Shown in pieces: positions 1 to 8,827 of a stretch of DNA of 64,000 bases. Within the stretch, counting starts at the first letter, position 1; every line of letters begins with the position of its first letter. The notes under the pieces were generated by a model. That model ran no database searches and had not been told where the DNA came from. It saw only the letters and a program-made list of their open reading frames with translations. The position numbers and the translations under genes were made by a program. The stretch is from positions 62,001-126,000 of the forward strand of contig MKWI01000014.1 of the NCBI GenBank assembly GCA_001899715.1, written 5' to 3'. Origin of the DNA: Sphingobium sp. 66-54. GTDB taxonomy: Bacteria > Pseudomonadota > Alphaproteobacteria > Sphingomonadales > Sphingomonadaceae.

Positions 1-126
1 CTGCGGCGGCTGGATACGCTCGGTTATGCGGGCCATGTCGGCTGCGAATACAAGCCCGTCGCCGAAACGGTGGCGGGGCTCGGCTGGGCCGTCCCTTATC
101 TCGACCGCACTGGGAGGCGCATATGA
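1..126 (+). CDS. hyi: Hydroxypyruvate isomerase-like protein, C-terminal end (partial)
   Basis: The first 41 codons are open in frame 1 and end in TGA at 124-126. The translated tail contains G-C-E-Y-K-P followed by A-G-L-G-W, the typical C-terminus of the Hyi/OtnI family of xylose-isomerase-like TIM barrels. Hyi interconverts hydroxypyruvate and tartronate semialdehyde, while OtnI isomerises 2-oxo-tetronates. The stop overlaps the ATG of the next gene (123-125) in an ATGA arrangement, so the two are translationally coupled. The rest of the gene lies upstream of the window, so Hyi and OtnI cannot be told apart here. Confidence 0.75.
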   Translation: MRRLDTLGYAGHVGCEYKPVAETVAGLGWAVPYLDRTGRRI

Positions 127-1013
127 AAATCGGATTCATCGGTGTCGGCATCATGGGAGCCCCCATGGCCAGACACGTGCAGGCGGCTGGTCACGATCTC
201 TTTCTCGTCCGGAACCGCTCCCCTCTCCCGGACGCGCTGATCGCGGGCGGCGCCACCGTCTGCGCCACGGCCGGCGACGTAGCCCGACAGGCTGAGCTTA
301 TCATCCTGATGCTGCCGGACACACCCGATGTCGATCATGTGCTGTTCGGGGCCGACGGCGTCGCCTCGGGGCTTACCCCCGACAAGACGGTGATCGACAT
401 GAGTTCGATCGACCCGATCGAGACGAAGCGCTTCGGCGAGAAGATTGCGGGGCTAGGTTGTTATTATGCCGACGCTCCCGTCTCGGGCGGCGATGTCGGC
501 GCACGCAATGCCAGTCTTACCATCATGGTTGGTGCCGACGAAGAGGTTTTCGCCCGGATCCACCCCCTGCTCGCCTGCATGGGCAAGAACATCACCCTGA
601 TCGGCCCGGTCGGCTCGGGCCAGATCGCGAAGGTCGCCAATCAGATCATCGTCGCCCTCAATATCGAAGCCGTGAGCGAAGCACTGGTTTTCGCGTCCAA
701 AGCCGGCGCGGACCCAGCCAAGGTGCGCGCGGCGTTGATGGGCGGCTTCGCATCCAGCCGCATTCTCGAAGTTCATGGCGAACGAATGATCGAGCGCAAC
801 TTCGCCCCGGGCTTTCGCATCAGGCTGCATCAGAAGGACCTGTCGCTGGCTCTGGGCAGCGCACGCGCCCTCGGGTTGGCGTTGCCGAACACGGCCGTTG
901 CGCAGCAACTCTTTTCCGCCTGCGTGGCACAGGGCGACGGGGACTGCGACCACAGCGCCATGGTGACGGCCATCGAGCAACTCGCCAACCACAGGCTCGG
1001 ACCTACAGATTGA
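123..1013 (+). CDS. glxR: 2-hydroxy-3-oxopropionate (tartronate semialdehyde) reductase family protein
   Basis: This 296-residue protein belongs to the beta-hydroxyacid dehydrogenase family (GlxR, GarR, 3-hydroxyisobutyrate dehydrogenase, L-threonate dehydrogenase LtnD). The N-terminal nucleotide-binding loop [16 protein letters not shown] is at residues 4-19. The substrate loop D-A-P-V-S-G-G is near residue 118, and the catalytic lysine region G-Q-I-A-K-V-A-N-Q is near residue 167. Members reduce tartronate semialdehyde to D-glycerate or oxidise related hydroxyacids with NAD(P). It directly follows and overlaps the hydroxypyruvate-isomerase-like gene, and that pairing is the classic glyoxylate/glycerate route. 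The same pairing also occurs in threonate/erythronate breakdown (LtnD-OtnI), so the exact substrate is open. Confidence 0.8.
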   Translation: MKIGFIGVGIMGAPMARHVQAAGHDLFLVRNRSPLPDALIAGGATVCATAGDVARQAELIILMLPDTPDVDHVLFGADGVASGLTPDKTVIDMSSIDPIETKRFGEKIAGLGCYYADAPVSGGDVGARNASLTIMVGADEEVFARIHPLLACMGKNITLIGPVGSGQIAKVANQIIVALNIEAVSEALVFASKAGADPAKVRAALMGGFASSRILEVHGERMIERNFAPGFRIRLHQKDLSLALGSARALGLALPNTAVAQQLFSACVAQGDGDCDHSAMVTAIEQLANHRLGPTD

Positions 1014-1218
1014 GGCTCAGCCCATCAGCCGTGGGCAAACGGGCTTCTCTATACGCCGCCAAGGAAGATCGAAGCAGGGGCAGACGCTCTGTATGAAGCG
1101 CGCATGAAAGCGCTGCCGGCACGGCTGAAAGGATGTGGAGCATGAAACGGAACGACCGATCACAGCGCTGCAAGCAGCCGCACCCGGCGGCAGCATCATC
1201 CTCCGGCAGCGGCCGGTC

Positions 1219-2355
1219 ATGAAGATAGAAGACTGCCATAACGTCGACGACCTGCGCCGGGCCGCACGGGCACGCGCGCATCGGATGGTGTTCGATTATA
1301 TCGACGGCGCGGCCGACGACGAGGTCGCGATCCGCAACAATAACCACAGCTTTCGTGCATTCGAGATCGTCCACAAGGTCTTGACCGGCGCCGAGCAGGT
1401 CGACCTCTCCACCACCTTGCTTGGGCATCGGCTCAAGGTCCCCTTCTTTCTGGCACCATCGGCAGGCAATCGCCTGTTTCACAAGGATGGCGAACGCGCC
1501 GTGGCCGCCGCAGCCGCGAAGGTCGGCACGATCTACTCGCTCTCGACCCTGTCGACCGTTTCCATCGAGGAGATCGCAGCGCTGACCTCCACGCCGAAAT
1601 TCTTCCAGCTCTATGTCTGGAAGGATCGCGGCCTCGTGCGCGAGATGCTCGCGCGTGCGCGCGAAGCCGGTTATGCGGCGATGATCCTCACCGTGGACAT
1701 GCCCATCGCCGGCAATCGCGAGCGCGACAAACACAACCGCTTCACTATTCCGCCCAAAATTACGTTGCGGCAGATTTGGGATGCGCTGCGCGCGCCCCGG
1801 TGGACGCTCGACTATTTCACAAGCCCGCCCATCACTTATGCCAATTACGCCGCCAGAACCAAGGCAACCAGCCTGGCTCGCTTTTTCGAGGAGCAACTCC
1901 ATGCCGGCTTCGGCTGGCGGGACGCCGAGTGGTTGCTGGGAGAATGGAATGGAACCTCCGTTCTCAAGGGCGTGGTCAGCCCCGCAGACGCTGTCCGCGC
2001 CGCAGCGACCGGTTTCAACGGAATCATGCTCTCGAACCATGGCGGGCGGCAGCTCGATGCCTCCCCCGCTCCGATCACCATGCTCGGGCCGATCCGCGAC
2101 CGCATCGGCAACGATGCCGAACTGATCGTCGACGGCGGCATCCGGCGCTGCTCGGACATCATCAAGGCAATGGCGCTCGGCGCCAATGCCGTCAGCTTTG
2201 CGCGCCCCTATCTCTACGGTCTCGCTGCCGCCGGACAGCAAGGTGTGGAGCGTGCGCTCGACCTGTTCGTGACCGGATTGAAGCGCGACATGGTCCTGAC
2301 GGGTGCCAGTTCCATCGCGGCGCTCGACGAGAGCTTCATTCGCTACAAAGCCTGA
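1219..2355 (+). CDS. FMN-dependent alpha-hydroxy-acid oxidase/dehydrogenase (LldD family)
   Basis: The product has 378 residues from ATG 1219, the usual length of the glycolate oxidase/L-lactate dehydrogenase/mandelate dehydrogenase family. The N-terminus N-V-D-D-L-R...F-D-Y-I-D-G-A-A is characteristic. The catalytic His and substrate Arg lie in L-S-N-H-G-G-R-Q-L-D, and the FMN phosphate loop is D-G-G-I-R-R followed by A-L-G-A-N-A-V. The family oxidises L-2-hydroxyacids to 2-oxoacids using FMN. A GTG at 1135 would add 28 residues with no family resemblance, so I prefer 1219 although its ribosome site is weak. The gene lies 205 nt after the glxR-like gene on the same strand. The substrate is unknown; a three-carbon or aromatic hydroxyacid would fit the context. 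Confidence 0.85.
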   Translation: MKIEDCHNVDDLRRAARARAHRMVFDYIDGAADDEVAIRNNNHSFRAFEIVHKVLTGAEQVDLSTTLLGHRLKVPFFLAPSAGNRLFHKDGERAVAAAAAKVGTIYSLSTLSTVSIEEIAALTSTPKFFQLYVWKDRGLVREMLARAREAGYAAMILTVDMPIAGNRERDKHNRFTIPPKITLRQIWDALRAPRWTLDYFTSPPITYANYAARTKATSLARFFEEQLHAGFGWRDAEWLLGEWNGTSVLKGVVSPADAVRAAATGFNGIMLSNHGGRQLDASPAPITMLGPIRDRIGNDAELIVDGGIRRCSDIIKAMALGANAVSFARPYLYGLAAAGQQGVERALDLFVTGLKRDMVLTGASSIAALDESFIRYKA

Positions 2356-2404
2356 TCCTCACCGGCCGTCGGGAGCGAGGTGGACCAGCCCCCGCCACCC
2401 TTTT

Positions 2405-3277
2405 TCATGAGGTCATGGCGTTCGCGAGAATTTCATCGATCACCTTGGCTGGCGCATACATCCCCTCGAATCCGGTATAGAACATCGCCGTAGCCGTGAC
2501 CGCCCGGCTGATAAGCTCAGGCGTAATTCCCCAGGCCAGCGCCAGCAGTGCCGCTTCGCGCAGTCCTTCCTCAGAGCCGGTGATGGTGTGGTGCCGCAGC
2601 ATGATGTACGGCGCGAGTTGCTTGGGGAGCGTCCGAATGGCGACCTCCCACTTGCCGCGATTCACCTTCACGAATTCGGGGTGATACTTCAGCCCGAACC
2701 TTATGGACTTCGGCACGTAACCGATCGCGTCTTCATACCAGGCAGTCAGATTGGCGAGATCGGCATCCGTCATGGCGCGCGTCGTGAAATCGAGCCCGCA
2801 TTTGAACGCCTCCGGGTCAACGTCCCACCCCTCCGGGAACGGCGCCGGCGCATTCGCCGGGCGCTTGTAGACCGGCAAGTCCTCGCCCGTTGCACGGAAG
2901 ACGTGGCCGAGCCCCCGCATGCCGGCATAGAGCTGGTTGAACATCACCAGTTCCATGATCTGGTCCACCGACATGCCGTTGCGGAGCAGTGTCTTGAAGG
3001 AATTATGGATGCCCGTTTCCCAGCCGGTCATCATGTAGCTGTGCAGGTTCTGGCAAGCGAGTACGGTGATATTGGCCGGATCGGGGCGCCCGAACAGGTC
3101 CGATCCCCACCGGTGCAGCTTCGCAAACTCCGGCGCATAATCGAGCATGAGGCTGGTCGCATACAATTCGTAGAGGGGGCCACGATTGCCCCACACGCTG
3201 GCTAGATTGGCATCGACCTCCTCGGCCGTCATTTCCTTGATGTTGGCCAGATCGAGGCCTTCGCTATTGCGCGTCAT
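2405..3277 (-). CDS. CMD-like protein, paralog 1 of 4 (carboxymuconolactone decarboxylase-like)
   Basis: A 290-residue protein with two CMD/AhpD-like halves. Each half has a helical block of the type N-G-M-S-x-x-Q-I-M-E then Q-L-Y-A-G-M-R-G-L-G-H-V (first half), or W-G-I-T then A-M-F-Y-T-G-F-E-G-M (second half). The AhpD catalytic CxxC is absent, so a peroxidase role is unlikely. Known CMD enzymes decarboxylate gamma-carboxymuconolactone, but the activity here is unknown. ATG 3277 is preferred over upstream starts because its N-terminus M-T-R-N-S-E-G-L-D-L matches paralogs 3 and 4, and a GGGGAG lies at 3289-3294. It is the last gene of the operon MFS-CMD2-unknown-HD-CMD1. It is closest to paralog 2; F-K-C-G-L-D-F-T-T-R and Y-H-P-E-F-V-K-V-N-R-G-K-W are identical in both. 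Confidence 0.8.
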   Translation of the reverse strand: MTRNSEGLDLANIKEMTAEEVDANLASVWGNRGPLYELYATSLMLDYAPEFAKLHRWGSDLFGRPDPANITVLACQNLHSYMMTGWETGIHNSFKTLLRNGMSVDQIMELVMFNQLYAGMRGLGHVFRATGEDLPVYKRPANAPAPFPEGWDVDPEAFKCGLDFTTRAMTDADLANLTAWYEDAIGYVPKSIRFGLKYHPEFVKVNRGKWEVAIRTLPKQLAPYIMLRHHTITGSEEGLREAALLALAWGITPELISRAVTATAMFYTGFEGMYAPAKVIDEILANAMTS

Positions 3278-3389
3278 GCGAGAGTCGCTCCCCATAATCA
3301 CTGATACATAAAGGGCTGCCGGTCACTGCACGCCGGCTGGGTTCGGCCCCATCCACGGCACAGCCAAATGAGCCGCAACCGCTGCTCAT

Positions 3390-4013
3390 TCAATCGAACC
3401 GGGGCGGGCGGGAAAAGACTTCACGAACCATGGGCTCGAAATAGTCGAGCGGCAGCGAGTCATAATCCGGATCGAAGCAGTTTTCGTCGTAGTTCTCGAC
3501 GAAATATACCGCATCGTCGAACCATTGATGCCCACGATGCTTCTCGCGCGCATTCTTGTCGGCCCCGATGAAGTCCGCATAATAATACATGGTGAAAATC
3601 GGATGGACCTTCAGAATCCAGGTCAACCGCGGTTCCACGAACGGTTTGATGATCGCCGCCGCGATCTCGCCATGCGTGTAGGGCGCGACGATATCGCCGA
3701 TGTCATGGACGAGCGCGGCAACGACATAATCCATACTCTCGCCCGCGCGATGGGCGCGAGTTGCCGATTGCAGCATATGCTCGATACGGTTGACCTGATA
3801 GCCGCCGACGCCCTCATCCGCCGACTCCCTGAGCGCTTCGAGGATGCGGTTGGGCAGGTTGCCCGTCAGCGTCCACAACGATTCCATGACCGTGGCGAAC
3901 TCTTCGGGCGATCCATCGCGGATCCGGGTGAAGGTCACGGGCCTCGGCACGATGCCCGCCTGCCCTTCCACGCCGCCCGCCGAAGCGAAATGGCGGGGAT
4001 CCCTCTTGCTCAT
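3390..4013 (-). CDS. HD-domain metalloprotein, possible di-iron oxygenase (PhnZ/MIOX-like)
   Basis: The product has 207 residues from ATG 4013, which has a strong ribosome site (AAAGGAG) 8-9 nt upstream. An in-frame ATG at 4037 overlaps the previous stop but lacks such a site. A possible metal ligand set is H79, the H103-D104 pair in L-V-H-D-I-G-D, H114, H137, H159/H162 and D166/D167, followed by F-V-E-N-Y-D-E. This arrangement recalls the HD oxygenases PhnZ and myo-inositol oxygenase, which use a mixed-valence di-iron site to cleave C-P or C-C bonds. Most HD proteins are instead phosphohydrolases. Its position between CMD-like genes in a catabolic operon favours a metabolic enzyme. Assignment to the HD fold is firm; the oxygenase idea is inference. 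Confidence 0.7.
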   Translation of the reverse strand: MSKRDPRHFASAGGVEGQAGIVPRPVTFTRIRDGSPEEFATVMESLWTLTGNLPNRILEALRESADEGVGGYQVNRIEHMLQSATRAHRAGESMDYVVAALVHDIGDIVAPYTHGEIAAAIIKPFVEPRLTWILKVHPIFTMYYYADFIGADKNAREKHRGHQWFDDAVYFVENYDENCFDPDYDSLPLDYFEPMVREVFSRPPRFD

Positions 4014-4033
4014 TGTCGGACTCCTTTCCGAGG

Positions 4034-4537
4034 TCATGACGCTGCCGCAGCCACCTGCTGAACCTCGTCGAGCGCACGCGCGAGTTCCTCACCGTTCAGC
4101 GAGGCTGCGAGCTTGCCCGCTCCCAGTTGCGTCAGCATCTCGGGTAGCCGGTCGCGCAGCGTCCGCAGCGTCCAGTCCAGCATCGGTCCATTCGCCACCC
4201 GATCGAAATGGACGAGCATATTGCCCTTCCCCGGCACGATGTAATGATAGTGGGGTTCGTCATCGAAGCAGTCGAACCGGAGATATTCCGCCAGCCCATC
4301 CGTGCCGAACACATGCACGCACACGCCGCCGTCGATCTGGTCCGAATGGAACAGCGCATCCGGGCCGGCGGCGGCAATCTCCTCAGCCGTCAGCTTGGCG
4401 GCTTCGGCGACAGGATCGAACAGGCGCGGCTCGATGCCGAAGGTGATCGGCCCCGCCTCGACAAAGGTCGTCGCCTCCGGCTCGTGTGGAACGGGAAACG
4501 AGGCGACGAATGTTCCCATCCGTTCTGCGTCGATCAT
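4034..4537 (-). CDS. Protein of unknown family in the CMD/HD operon
   Basis: I do not recognise this 167-residue protein. It has no signal peptide or membrane segment and is acidic. A central aromatic and histidine-rich stretch, Y-L-R-F-D-C-F-D-D-E-P-H-Y-H-Y near residues 85-99, could bind metal or ligand. The C-terminal ~60 residues are predicted helical and alanine/leucine-rich. Its ATG (4537) overlaps the stop of CMD paralog 2 by 4 nt and its stop adjoins the HD gene, so it is translated as part of the same operon. The tight coupling suggests a partner or helper of the HD or CMD-like protein. Coding status is supported by the overlaps and the operon position; function is unknown. Confidence 0.7.
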   Translation of the reverse strand: MIDAERMGTFVASFPVPHEPEATTFVEAGPITFGIEPRLFDPVAEAAKLTAEEIAAAGPDALFHSDQIDGGVCVHVFGTDGLAEYLRFDCFDDEPHYHYIVPGKGNMLVHFDRVANGPMLDWTLRTLRDRLPEMLTQLGAGKLAASLNGEELARALDEVQQVAAAAS

Positions 4538-5403
4538 ATCCGCGCCTCTTCTTCGTCAAGAATATCGTCCAGAGCCTCGAAGGCGGCATAGAGCCCCTCG
4601 AAACCCGTGAAATACATCGCCGATCCGGTGACTCCCTGAACGATCAGCTTCTGTGTGATCCCCCATGCCTTCGCCAGCAGGGCGGCTTCGCGCAGACCCT
4701 CCACGGAACCGGTGATCGTGTGATGGCGCAACATGAGGAACGGCGCGAACTGCTTGGGCAAGGTGCGGATCGCAACCTCCCATTTGCCCCGGTTCACCTT
4801 CACGAACTCCGGATGATATTTCAGGCCGAACCTGATGGAATTCGGCAGATAGCCGATGGTCTTCTCATACCAGGCGGTCAGGTTGTCGATATCGGCCTTG
4901 GTCATCCGGCGCGTCGTGAAATCGAGACCGCACTTGAAAGCTTCCGGGTCTGGCGCCCAGCCCTCGGGAAGCGGCAAAGCGACCGGCGGCTCACCATATT
5001 GCGGCAGCGTTTCCCCAACGGCACGGAAGACATGACCGAGCCCACGCATGCCGGCATAGAGTTGGCTGAACATCACCAGCTCCATCGTCTGCTCAACGGA
5101 CATACCGTTGCGCAGGAGGGTGGCGAACTCATTGTGAATGCCGGTTTCCCAGCCGAGCATCATGTAACTGTGGATATTCTGGCTGCTCAGCAGAATGATG
5201 TTCTCCATCTTCGGACGCCCGAAGAAATCGGAGCCCCAGCGATGCAGCTTCGACAGCTCGGGAGCGTAATCAAGCATCAAGCTGTTCGCGTACATCTCGT
5301 AAAGATTGCCGCGCCAACTCCACACCTTGGCGAGATTGGCGTCGACCTCCTGCGGCGTCATTTCCTTGATGTTCGTCAGGTCGAGGCCTTCAACGGCAGC
5401 CAT
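4534..5403 (-). CDS. CMD-like protein, paralog 2 of 4
   Basis: A 289-residue paralog with the same two-half architecture as paralog 1: H-R-W-G-S-D-F-F-G-R-P near residue 60, N-G-M-S-V-E-Q-T-M-E-L-V-M-F in the first half and A-M-Y-F-T-G-F-E-G-L in the second. It has no CxxC redox pair. The ribosome site TAGGAGAG precedes ATG 5403. It lies 53 nt downstream of the MFS gene and overlaps the next gene by 4 nt, so it is the second gene of that operon. Two different CMD-like proteins in one operon, with two more in the divergent operon, suggest successive steps or hetero-oligomers. The function is not established. Confidence 0.8.
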   Translation of the reverse strand: MAAVEGLDLTNIKEMTPQEVDANLAKVWSWRGNLYEMYANSLMLDYAPELSKLHRWGSDFFGRPKMENIILLSSQNIHSYMMLGWETGIHNEFATLLRNGMSVEQTMELVMFSQLYAGMRGLGHVFRAVGETLPQYGEPPVALPLPEGWAPDPEAFKCGLDFTTRRMTKADIDNLTAWYEKTIGYLPNSIRFGLKYHPEFVKVNRGKWEVAIRTLPKQFAPFLMLRHHTITGSVEGLREAALLAKAWGITQKLIVQGVTGSAMYFTGFEGLYAAFEALDDILDEEEARI

Positions 5404-5456
5404 CTATTCTCTCCTATCAATATGTAAGCGAATTCACGTGAAAATCGTCGTTTGCG

Positions 5457-6743
5457 CTAACCGTTCCCCGCCGGGGAGGCATGTCCGGACGGCAACGGTC
5501 CGACCTCCGCTTCCGCGGCTTTCGACGGAATGGGCTTCAGGAAGATCGCGAAAACGAGCATCGCCAGCGGATAAGCCACCGCCACGATCCAGAAGGGCAC
5601 GGCATACATGCCCCGGTCGGCCAGTACGCCGACCAGCGAGGTGAACAGGACACCACCGATAGAACCGGCCAATCCGCCTATCCCCGTCACCGAGCCGACA
5701 TTCCCAAAGGGAAACAGATCGCCGGGGAGCGGCGCAAAGCTCGAAATCTGCATGCCGATCCCGAACATCGCGAAGGCCATGAGGATGACGATCGCATAAG
5801 GATCCGCAACCTGAATACCGGCGATCACGCTGACCGGCACGACGACCGCACAGGCCAGCCCCACCGCCTTGCGTGCCCACAGCGCCCCATAGCCCCGTTG
5901 GATAAGTCGACGGGCTAAGTAAGAACCCGCGAAAAGTCCCAGAAACTCTCCCAGATACGGGATCCATGTGGTTTTGCCGATAAGCTCCATGGAGAAGCCA
6001 CGCTCCTGCGCCAGATAGCTCGGCAACCAGAACATGAAGAAGAAGAAGACCGGCCCGGCAACGGCGTGGAGCAGGACGATAATCCAGGTCGCCCGCAGCC
6101 GGAACAGGTCCGCCCACTGATAGGGCCGCTCATGCGCGAGCAGATCATCCTCGAAGACGGGCAGGTCCCTCGGGTCCTCGTCACTCGGCCGATAGACCAT
6201 AAACCACGCCGCCAGCACCACGAAGCCCAGCAGGCCGGTTATCAGGAACGCGACACGCCAGTTCGCATTCATGAGCAGCCAGACGACGACGACCGGGGCA
6301 AAGACCGCGCCGATACCGGCGCCACCCATGACCATCCCGATGGTGAATGCACGATCCTTGGGCGGAAACAACCGGGTGAGGATCTTGACCGCGCCGGGAT
6401 TGATACCGGATTCGGACAGGCCCAGCAGGAATCGGAACGCGACGAGAGACAGAAACCCGAACGCGGCCGCATGCAACGATGCGGCGATCGACCACACGGC
6501 AACACAGAGTGCCACACCGACCCGACCACCGATCCGATCTATGACATATCCGCTCCCAAGATACGATAAAGCGTAGGCGATCAGGAATGCATTTACGATG
6601 ATGGAGTAATCGACGTTGGTAAGCCCAAGTTCTTCTTGCAGGACCGGCACAAGAATAGAGAGAGCCTGACGATCAATATAATTGACAACATTGGCCATGA
6701 CGAGTAATATAAATATTATCCAACGTTTCTTTTCGATCGCCAT
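5457..6743 (-). CDS. MFS transporter, anion:cation symporter-like
   Basis: A 428-residue protein with about 12 hydrophobic segments. Its N-terminal motif N-Y-I-D-R-Q-A-L-S-I-L-V-P and the loop Y-V-I-D-R-I-G-G-R-V-G are typical of the ACS branch of the major facilitator superfamily, which carries organic anions such as hexuronates, galactonate and phthalate-like acids. The long loop in the middle and the cytoplasmic C-terminus are usual. A GAGAGG ribosome site precedes ATG 6743. It is the first gene of the operon that contains two CMD-like genes and the HD protein, and it follows a predicted repressor-controlled promoter at about 7100-7127. The likely job is uptake across the inner membrane of the substrate, or an intermediate, handled by that operon. 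Confidence 0.85.
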   Translation of the reverse strand: MAIEKKRWIIFILLVMANVVNYIDRQALSILVPVLQEELGLTNVDYSIIVNAFLIAYALSYLGSGYVIDRIGGRVGVALCVAVWSIAASLHAAAFGFLSLVAFRFLLGLSESGINPGAVKILTRLFPPKDRAFTIGMVMGGAGIGAVFAPVVVVWLLMNANWRVAFLITGLLGFVVLAAWFMVYRPSDEDPRDLPVFEDDLLAHERPYQWADLFRLRATWIIVLLHAVAGPVFFFFMFWLPSYLAQERGFSMELIGKTTWIPYLGEFLGLFAGSYLARRLIQRGYGALWARKAVGLACAVVVPVSVIAGIQVADPYAIVILMAFAMFGIGMQISSFAPLPGDLFPFGNVGSVTGIGGLAGSIGGVLFTSLVGVLADRGMYAVPFWIVAVAYPLAMLVFAIFLKPIPSKAAEAEVGPLPSGHASPAGNG

Positions 6744-7099
6744 ATTCTGTTTTCCTCTCCGATCAGGGTATCGGCTTTTTATTTTTTAGCCTTACCTGGC
6801 CAGTCACGTTCTCGATGGCCAGAACCGTAAATGGCACCCGCGGTCCGGGCGTTCGATCGACCCGCCTTGCCGATGCGCAATCCATAGTTCGGAGGCGACG
6901 ATACCGCGTTGGCTTTCACGCTCGCCAGACAGGCCATGCCGATCTCGCCCAGGTCTTCCGATCCTGTTTTTGAACAGAGCGCGATGTCGACCACGGAGCG
7001 GGTCAAGCTCGGGCCATTCGGCAAACCGACCGCACCTGGTCATCATCGCAACTCCTGTCTCGGCTCACGCCGCATCATCTTATGGATGCTTACCACTAA

Positions 7100-7127
7100 A
7101 TATTAACACGATAAATAATCTCGGCAA
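7100..7127 (-). promoter_or_regulatory. Shared-type promoter with operator, facing the MFS-CMD operon
   Basis: Read on the minus strand: -35 TTGCCG (7127-7122), 16 bp spacer, -10 TAATAT (7105-7100). The imperfect palindrome ATTTATC-GT-GTTAATA (7116-7101) fills the spacer and overlaps the -10, a position expected of a repressor site. The same architecture recurs at 7629, 12391, 17553 and 23273. Confidence 0.65.
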
Positions 7128-7628
7128 CAAAAATTTCCGCGAACGTGACCGGCGTCCAAAATCTGCGCCAATGCAGACCTTCTCGACTCACCGCGCTCCT
7201 GGCTCAACACAGTCTAAACCGGAAGTCCAATGGCCCACGTAGCCGTCCGATCCGATCGAACCACGGCGAGGAAGCCGAACGAAATGCGGCGATCATCCGA
7301 ACAGGGGTTTTCAACAGCCACAGCCTGAGCGTCGACGGGCAACGGGTAGAGGCCTAGCGGATATAGAGTCCACATAATTCCCGAGAATCTGAATAGTTAG
7401 GGCACCACTCAACCGCGAAGCTGCGATTAGCCGGTCGCCACCTTACCCACGCCGGAACAGGATCGCATAAAGGAAGGCGGCCTAACACTGCCAGGCGCTC
7501 GCCCGATCGGTGCGCCGGTTGTTCCGGCACCGGCTAACCAGGCGGCCGATCAAGACGCTCGCACATATTCCGTGATTGTTCCGAGGTCGGATCATCTTCC
7601 TACGGGCGATCCTCTCCAGAATTTTCTC

Positions 7629-7656
7629 TTGCCGATATTATTTATCGTGTTAACGT
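7629..7656 (+). promoter_or_regulatory. Shared-type promoter with operator, facing CMD3-CMD4
   Basis: On the plus strand: -35 TTGCCG (7629-7634), 16 bp spacer, weak -10 TAACGT (7651-7656), with palindrome ATTTATC-GT-GTTAACG at 7640-7655. From the -35 through the palindrome it closely matches the opposite-facing site at 7100-7127. Confidence 0.6.
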
Positions 7657-7941
7657 TTATTCGATTATTGAGTCGGCGTTATCATCCACGAGGCGCTGGT
7701 GTGGCCATGCCAGATCGACGACACCGGCCGCTGCCGCGGACCCGATCGCCTCAAGGCCTGACCGCCGCGCCAGCCCCGATGAAGACGAGCCGGGTCAGGC
7801 GAGATCCGCCGACTATGGAGAGGGCGATATGATTGACCGACCTGCCTTTCCCGGAAGCTCCCGTGCGCTTTCGGGCGACCGGTCCGAGGGCGCCCCATCC
7901 GCTATTCCAACTGTCTTTCTCAATTTTCGGGAGATGATCTG

Positions 7942-8820
7942 ATGACTTTCAAGAGTGAGGGGCTGGACCTCGACAGAATGGACGAGCTGTCCAAGGAAGA
8001 AGCGGAACAGAACCTGCTCCACGTCTGGAGCTGGCGCGGCCCGATGTATGAGTTGGGTGCGAACAGCCTGATGCTGGATTACGCAAAACCCCGCTTCACC
8101 AAGGCGCACCGCTGGGGCTCAGATTTTTACGGGCGGCCCGACAAGGTGAACATCATCCTACTCGGGATCCAGAATCTGGCCAGCTACATGATGCTCGGCT
8201 GGGAAACCGGCATTTTCAACCAGTTCAACCTTCAGCGCCGCAACGGCCTGCCCAAAGAACAGATCATGGAAGTGGTGATGTTCACCCAGCTCTATGCCGG
8301 TATGCGGGGCCTGGGCCATGTCTACCGCGCAATCGGCGACATGCTGCCGGCCTTTGGCGAACCGACGAGCGACCCGGCACCTTTCCCCGGCAACTGGACC
8401 GTCGATCCGGATGCGTTCAAATCCGGGCTGGACATGTCGACACGCGCATTCACCGAACAGGACCGCCGCGGCATCACCGACTGGTACGAAAAGAATATCG
8501 GCTACGTGCCTGACTCGATCACCTTCGGGCTGGAGGTGCATCCCGAGTTCGTCAAGATGAACCGGATGAAGTGGGAGTCCGCCATCGTGGCGTTGCCCAA
8601 GCAGGTCGCTCCCCATGTGATGATCCGGCTCAACATGATGTCCGGCAACGTCCAGGGGCTGCGCGAAGCCGTATTGCTGGGCCGAAACTGGGGCATGAGC
8701 CGGGAGCATGTCATCAACGGCATCAACGCCAGCGCGATGTATTTCACCGCGTTCGAGGGCCTGCACACGGCCGCCAAGGCCGTCCGGGACATTCTCCAGG
8801 ACTGGCCGGGCGAGGAGTGA
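7942..8820 (+). CDS. CMD-like protein, paralog 3 of 4
   Basis: A 292-residue paralog with the two-half CMD-like layout: N-G-L-P-K-E-Q-I-M-E-V-V-M-F-T-Q-L-Y in the first half and A-M-Y-F-T-A-F-E-G-L-H-T-A-A in the second. There is no CxxC pair. A good ribosome site (GGGAG) precedes ATG 7942. It is closest to paralog 4 (shared I-T-x-W-Y-E-x-N-I-G-Y-V-P-D-S-I and K-M-N-R-M-K-W-E), whereas paralogs 1 and 2 form the other pair. It starts a two-gene operon divergent from the MFS/CMD/HD operon and carries its own promoter-operator module. The family relation is clear; the reaction is unknown. Confidence 0.8.
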   Translation: MTFKSEGLDLDRMDELSKEEAEQNLLHVWSWRGPMYELGANSLMLDYAKPRFTKAHRWGSDFYGRPDKVNIILLGIQNLASYMMLGWETGIFNQFNLQRRNGLPKEQIMEVVMFTQLYAGMRGLGHVYRAIGDMLPAFGEPTSDPAPFPGNWTVDPDAFKSGLDMSTRAFTEQDRRGITDWYEKNIGYVPDSITFGLEVHPEFVKMNRMKWESAIVALPKQVAPHVMIRLNMMSGNVQGLREAVLLGRNWGMSREHVINGINASAMYFTAFEGLHTAAKAVRDILQDWPGEE

Positions 8821-8827
8821 CGCTGCG

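Larger units (their letters stand above)
6744..7941. other. 1.2-kb divergent intergenic region without a convincing gene
   Basis: This stretch separates the MFS/CMD/HD operon (minus strand) from the CMD3-CMD4 operon (plus strand). Short open frames occur on both strands but have no family resemblance or convincing ribosome site. The recognisable content is two copies of the shared promoter-operator module, one facing each operon (7100-7127 and 7629-7656). Transcripts would therefore have leaders of about 350 and 280 nt, which are long for bacteria. I saw no known riboswitch and no clear remnant of a lost gene. Confidence 0.6.

Noticed and set aside
6779..7046. Possible small minus-strand gene upstream of the MFS gene
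   Set aside because: Two competing frames exist, neither with recognisable similarity; they lie in the predicted leader of the MFS operon.
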